Shown piece by piece: positions 6,460-7,942 of a stretch of 7,942 nt of DNA. This DNA is from CAWAPS01 sp963783945. GTDB lineage: Bacteria > Actinomycetota > Acidimicrobiia > Acidimicrobiales > Palsa-688. The stretch covers positions 1-7,942 of the forward strand of contig CAWAPS010000033.1 in NCBI GenBank assembly GCA_963783945.1. The letters are read 5' to 3'. The notes beneath the pieces are model-generated. The model worked only from the letters and a program-made list of their open reading frames with translations, made no database searches and had not been told where the DNA came from. A program made the translations under genes and the position numbers. The first letter of the stretch is position 1, and the number at the start of each line of letters is the position of its first letter.

Positions 6460-7840
6460 TCATAGCCTCGTGGTCATTCGACTCGCGCCCACGATAACTT
6501 TGGTCGAGCGGCCCATCCCGTTCCAACTTCGCGAACTCGGGTTCGTCCCTCGCGGCACGAAAACCGGGGGAGGTGTCCCCATGTTCTTGTCAAGGCCTTG
6601 GGGGAGGATTTCTGGTCGGGTCATGCGGCTTGTGCTACTTCGGGGCTGCACGCCGCCGGCCTGGTAGGGCTGCTGGGTGCGGAGCATGGCGAGGATGACG
6701 TTGCAGCGGCGGCGGGCCAGGCAGATGACCGCGGCGTTGTGGCGTTTGCCTTCGTCTCGTTTTCGGTCGTAGAACGCCTTGGACTCCGGGGCGCGCAGCG
6801 AGGCGAAGGCGGCGAGGAACATGGCGTTCTTGAGCCGGTGGTTGCCGCGTCGGCTCTTGGACTCGCCGTTGATCGATTTGCCGGACTGGCGTGTCACCGG
6901 GGCCAGTCCGGCGTAAGAGGCCAGCTTGTCGCCGTCCGCGAAGCGTGTGCCGTCGCCGATCTCGGCCAGGATCGTCGACCCGGTCCGCGGACCTATCCCG
7001 GGCATGGACGAGAGCAGCTCACCGAAAGGGTGGGCCAGGAACGCCTCCTCGATCTCGGCGGCGAGGGCATCGCGGCGGGCGAAGATCCGGTCGAGCTCGA
7101 CGGCCAGCTCGGCGATCACCCGCCCGATGGTGGTCTCGGCCGGCACCGTCACCGTCTGGGCGTCGAGGGCGACCATGACCGCGTCGACGATCTTGACGGC
7201 CAGGCGGGGGGAGCGGACCTTGACCGTGCGGGATATCCGGCTTCTCCCCGCTGCTCTGCAGGGCGCTCAGGGTCGGGTACTTGGCCAGCAGGTCCCGCAC
7301 CCCGGCCTGGTGCAAGCGGGCCCCCAACGCCCTCTCCAGAGCCGGTGAGACGCTGGTCAGAGCATCGCGGCACCGATTGGTCAGTCGGGTCTGGTCCGCT
7401 GCCAGGTCGATGTCGAAACCGTTGAGGACTCGAAGGCGTTCGAGGAGCTCGTCGGAGCCGGCATCAAGCCAGTGCACCTGTTTGCGTCGGGTCCGGCCGG
7501 TATCGGCAATCACGTAGGCGTCGCGTTTGTCAGTCTTGGCCTCGCCCGGATACAGATCGGCGGCCCGGCGCATGACCAGCCCCGGCACATAAGCCACCGG
7601 CAGCTTTCGGCTTCGAGCCACGGCCAGAGCGAGCTGAGCGATCGAGCCGGGCTGGTCGATCACCAATCCGGGCGTGCCGTGCTCGGCGGCCCGGTCCAGC
7701 AACCCCTCGAGGGCGGCTTGGTCATTGACCAAGCTGCGGGCGAAGATCCGCTCGCCTCGGTCGTCGAGGACCTCGGCATAGTGCTCCTCCTTGCCGACAT
7801 CCAGCCCAACCCACACAACCACCTCATCCGGCGTGGCCAC
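6460..7840 (-). pseudogene. IS110-family transposase, one frameshift
   Basis: IS110 transposases are recombinases with an N-terminal RuvC-like DEDD domain and a C-terminal Tnp_20 domain with a catalytic serine; they act with a bridge RNA made from the element. The start is probably GTG 7840-7838 after a purine-rich AAGGGAG about eight bases upstream. The first ~195 residues hold GLDVGK (Asp14), VIDQPGS (Asp62) and KTDKRDAYVIAD (Asp104, Asp107). Near 7245-7258 the frame shifts by +1. The second frame continues with RTVKVRSPRLAVKIVDAVMV, then MPGIGPRTGSTILAEIGDG (helix-hairpin-helix), and RQSGKSINGE with the catalytic Ser. Joined, it is ~459 codons. The usual protein would end soon after MLRTQQPYQ (about 6665); here the frame reads on through the element's right end into flanking DNA. 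Inactive unless the shift is programmed or a read error. Confidence 0.85.
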
Positions 7841-7942
7841 CCGCTTGGTCTCCCTTCCTCGTTCCGGTCTCAACCTGCTCGGGAAGGCCGTCCACGGTGC
7901 GCTCGCCGTCATCCACCTTACGAACCAGCGATCAAGCCGCAT
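6575..7942 (-). mobile_element. IS110-family element, right end in window, left end beyond it
   Basis: The transposase region defines the element. Downstream of it (minus strand) the sequence CTTGACAAGAACATGGGGAC near 6594-6575 looks like the 3' non-coding end often seen after actinobacterial IS110 genes, so I place the end near 6575. IS110 elements usually lack long terminal inverted repeats and often make no target duplication, and I see neither, so the edge could lie anywhere from about 6460 to 6590. The other end is past 7942. Confidence 0.55.
7841..7942 (-). ncRNA. Upstream IS110 region, possible part of bridge RNA
   Basis: In IS110-group elements the non-coding stretch upstream of the transposase gene encodes the bridge RNA, which pairs with target and donor DNA. 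This 102-bp stretch lies in that position and is cut by the window edge. A minus-strand frame stays open across it (starting MRLDRWFVRW) with no clear start site, so I read it as non-coding. I could not identify the guide loops. The assignment rests on position only. Confidence 0.25.

Noticed and set aside
7245..7258. Programmed +1 frameshift in the IS110 transposase
   Set aside because: IS110 transposases are normally made from one frame, and I see no slippery heptamer with a following structure; a plain one-base insertion explains it better.
6598..7425. Plus-strand 275-codon frame opposite the IS110 transposase
   Set aside because: It mirrors the transposase on the other strand and has Gly/Arg/Val-rich sequence without a recognisable fold.

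Overview
The window is GC-rich DNA, and the coding frames strongly prefer G or C in the third codon position. Together with the gene families present (an amidohydrolase-2 protein, an alpha/beta hydrolase, an SDR and a thiolase, alongside IS21 and IS110 elements), this suggests an actinobacterium of the Mycobacterium/Rhodococcus/Pseudonocardia kind. That assignment is inference; nothing here fixes a genus, and there are no rRNA or tRNA genes.

Layout. Positions 1-106 are a short flank with no complete gene. Positions 107-3113 are an apparently complete IS21-family element on the minus strand. It carries istA (transposase, GTG start at 2900) and istB (AAA+ helper), joined by a TGATG overlap, and possibly a third small ORF joined to istB by an ATGA overlap. 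The element has inverted arrays of ~23-bp repeats at its two ends and a 6- to 7-bp target duplication. Positions 3114-4250 are a gene graveyard: a frameshifted short-chain dehydrogenase on the minus strand, the first ~43 codons of a thiolase on the plus strand, and ~380 bp that I cannot assign. Positions 4251-6438 hold two minus-strand catabolic genes that overlap by four bases (GTGA): an alpha/beta hydrolase followed by an amidohydrolase. Both are broken by single-base frameshifts. Positions ~6460-7942 hold an IS110-family transposase, also frameshifted once, whose upstream region runs off the window edge.

How it fits together. SDR, thiolase, alpha/beta hydrolase and amidohydrolase are a usual mix in actinobacterial degradation clusters for CoA-linked or cyclic substrates. 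Here every member is truncated or frameshifted and the group lies between two insertion sequences, so the region reads as a dying catabolic island. The IS21 copy looks intact and recent; the genes around it do not. Several breaks lie in short C or G runs, so base-calling error must be excluded before all of them are called true pseudogenes. I do not see a clearly new defence or other unusual system. The least-explained items are the istB-coupled third ORF and the phased terminal repeat arrays of the IS21 element.
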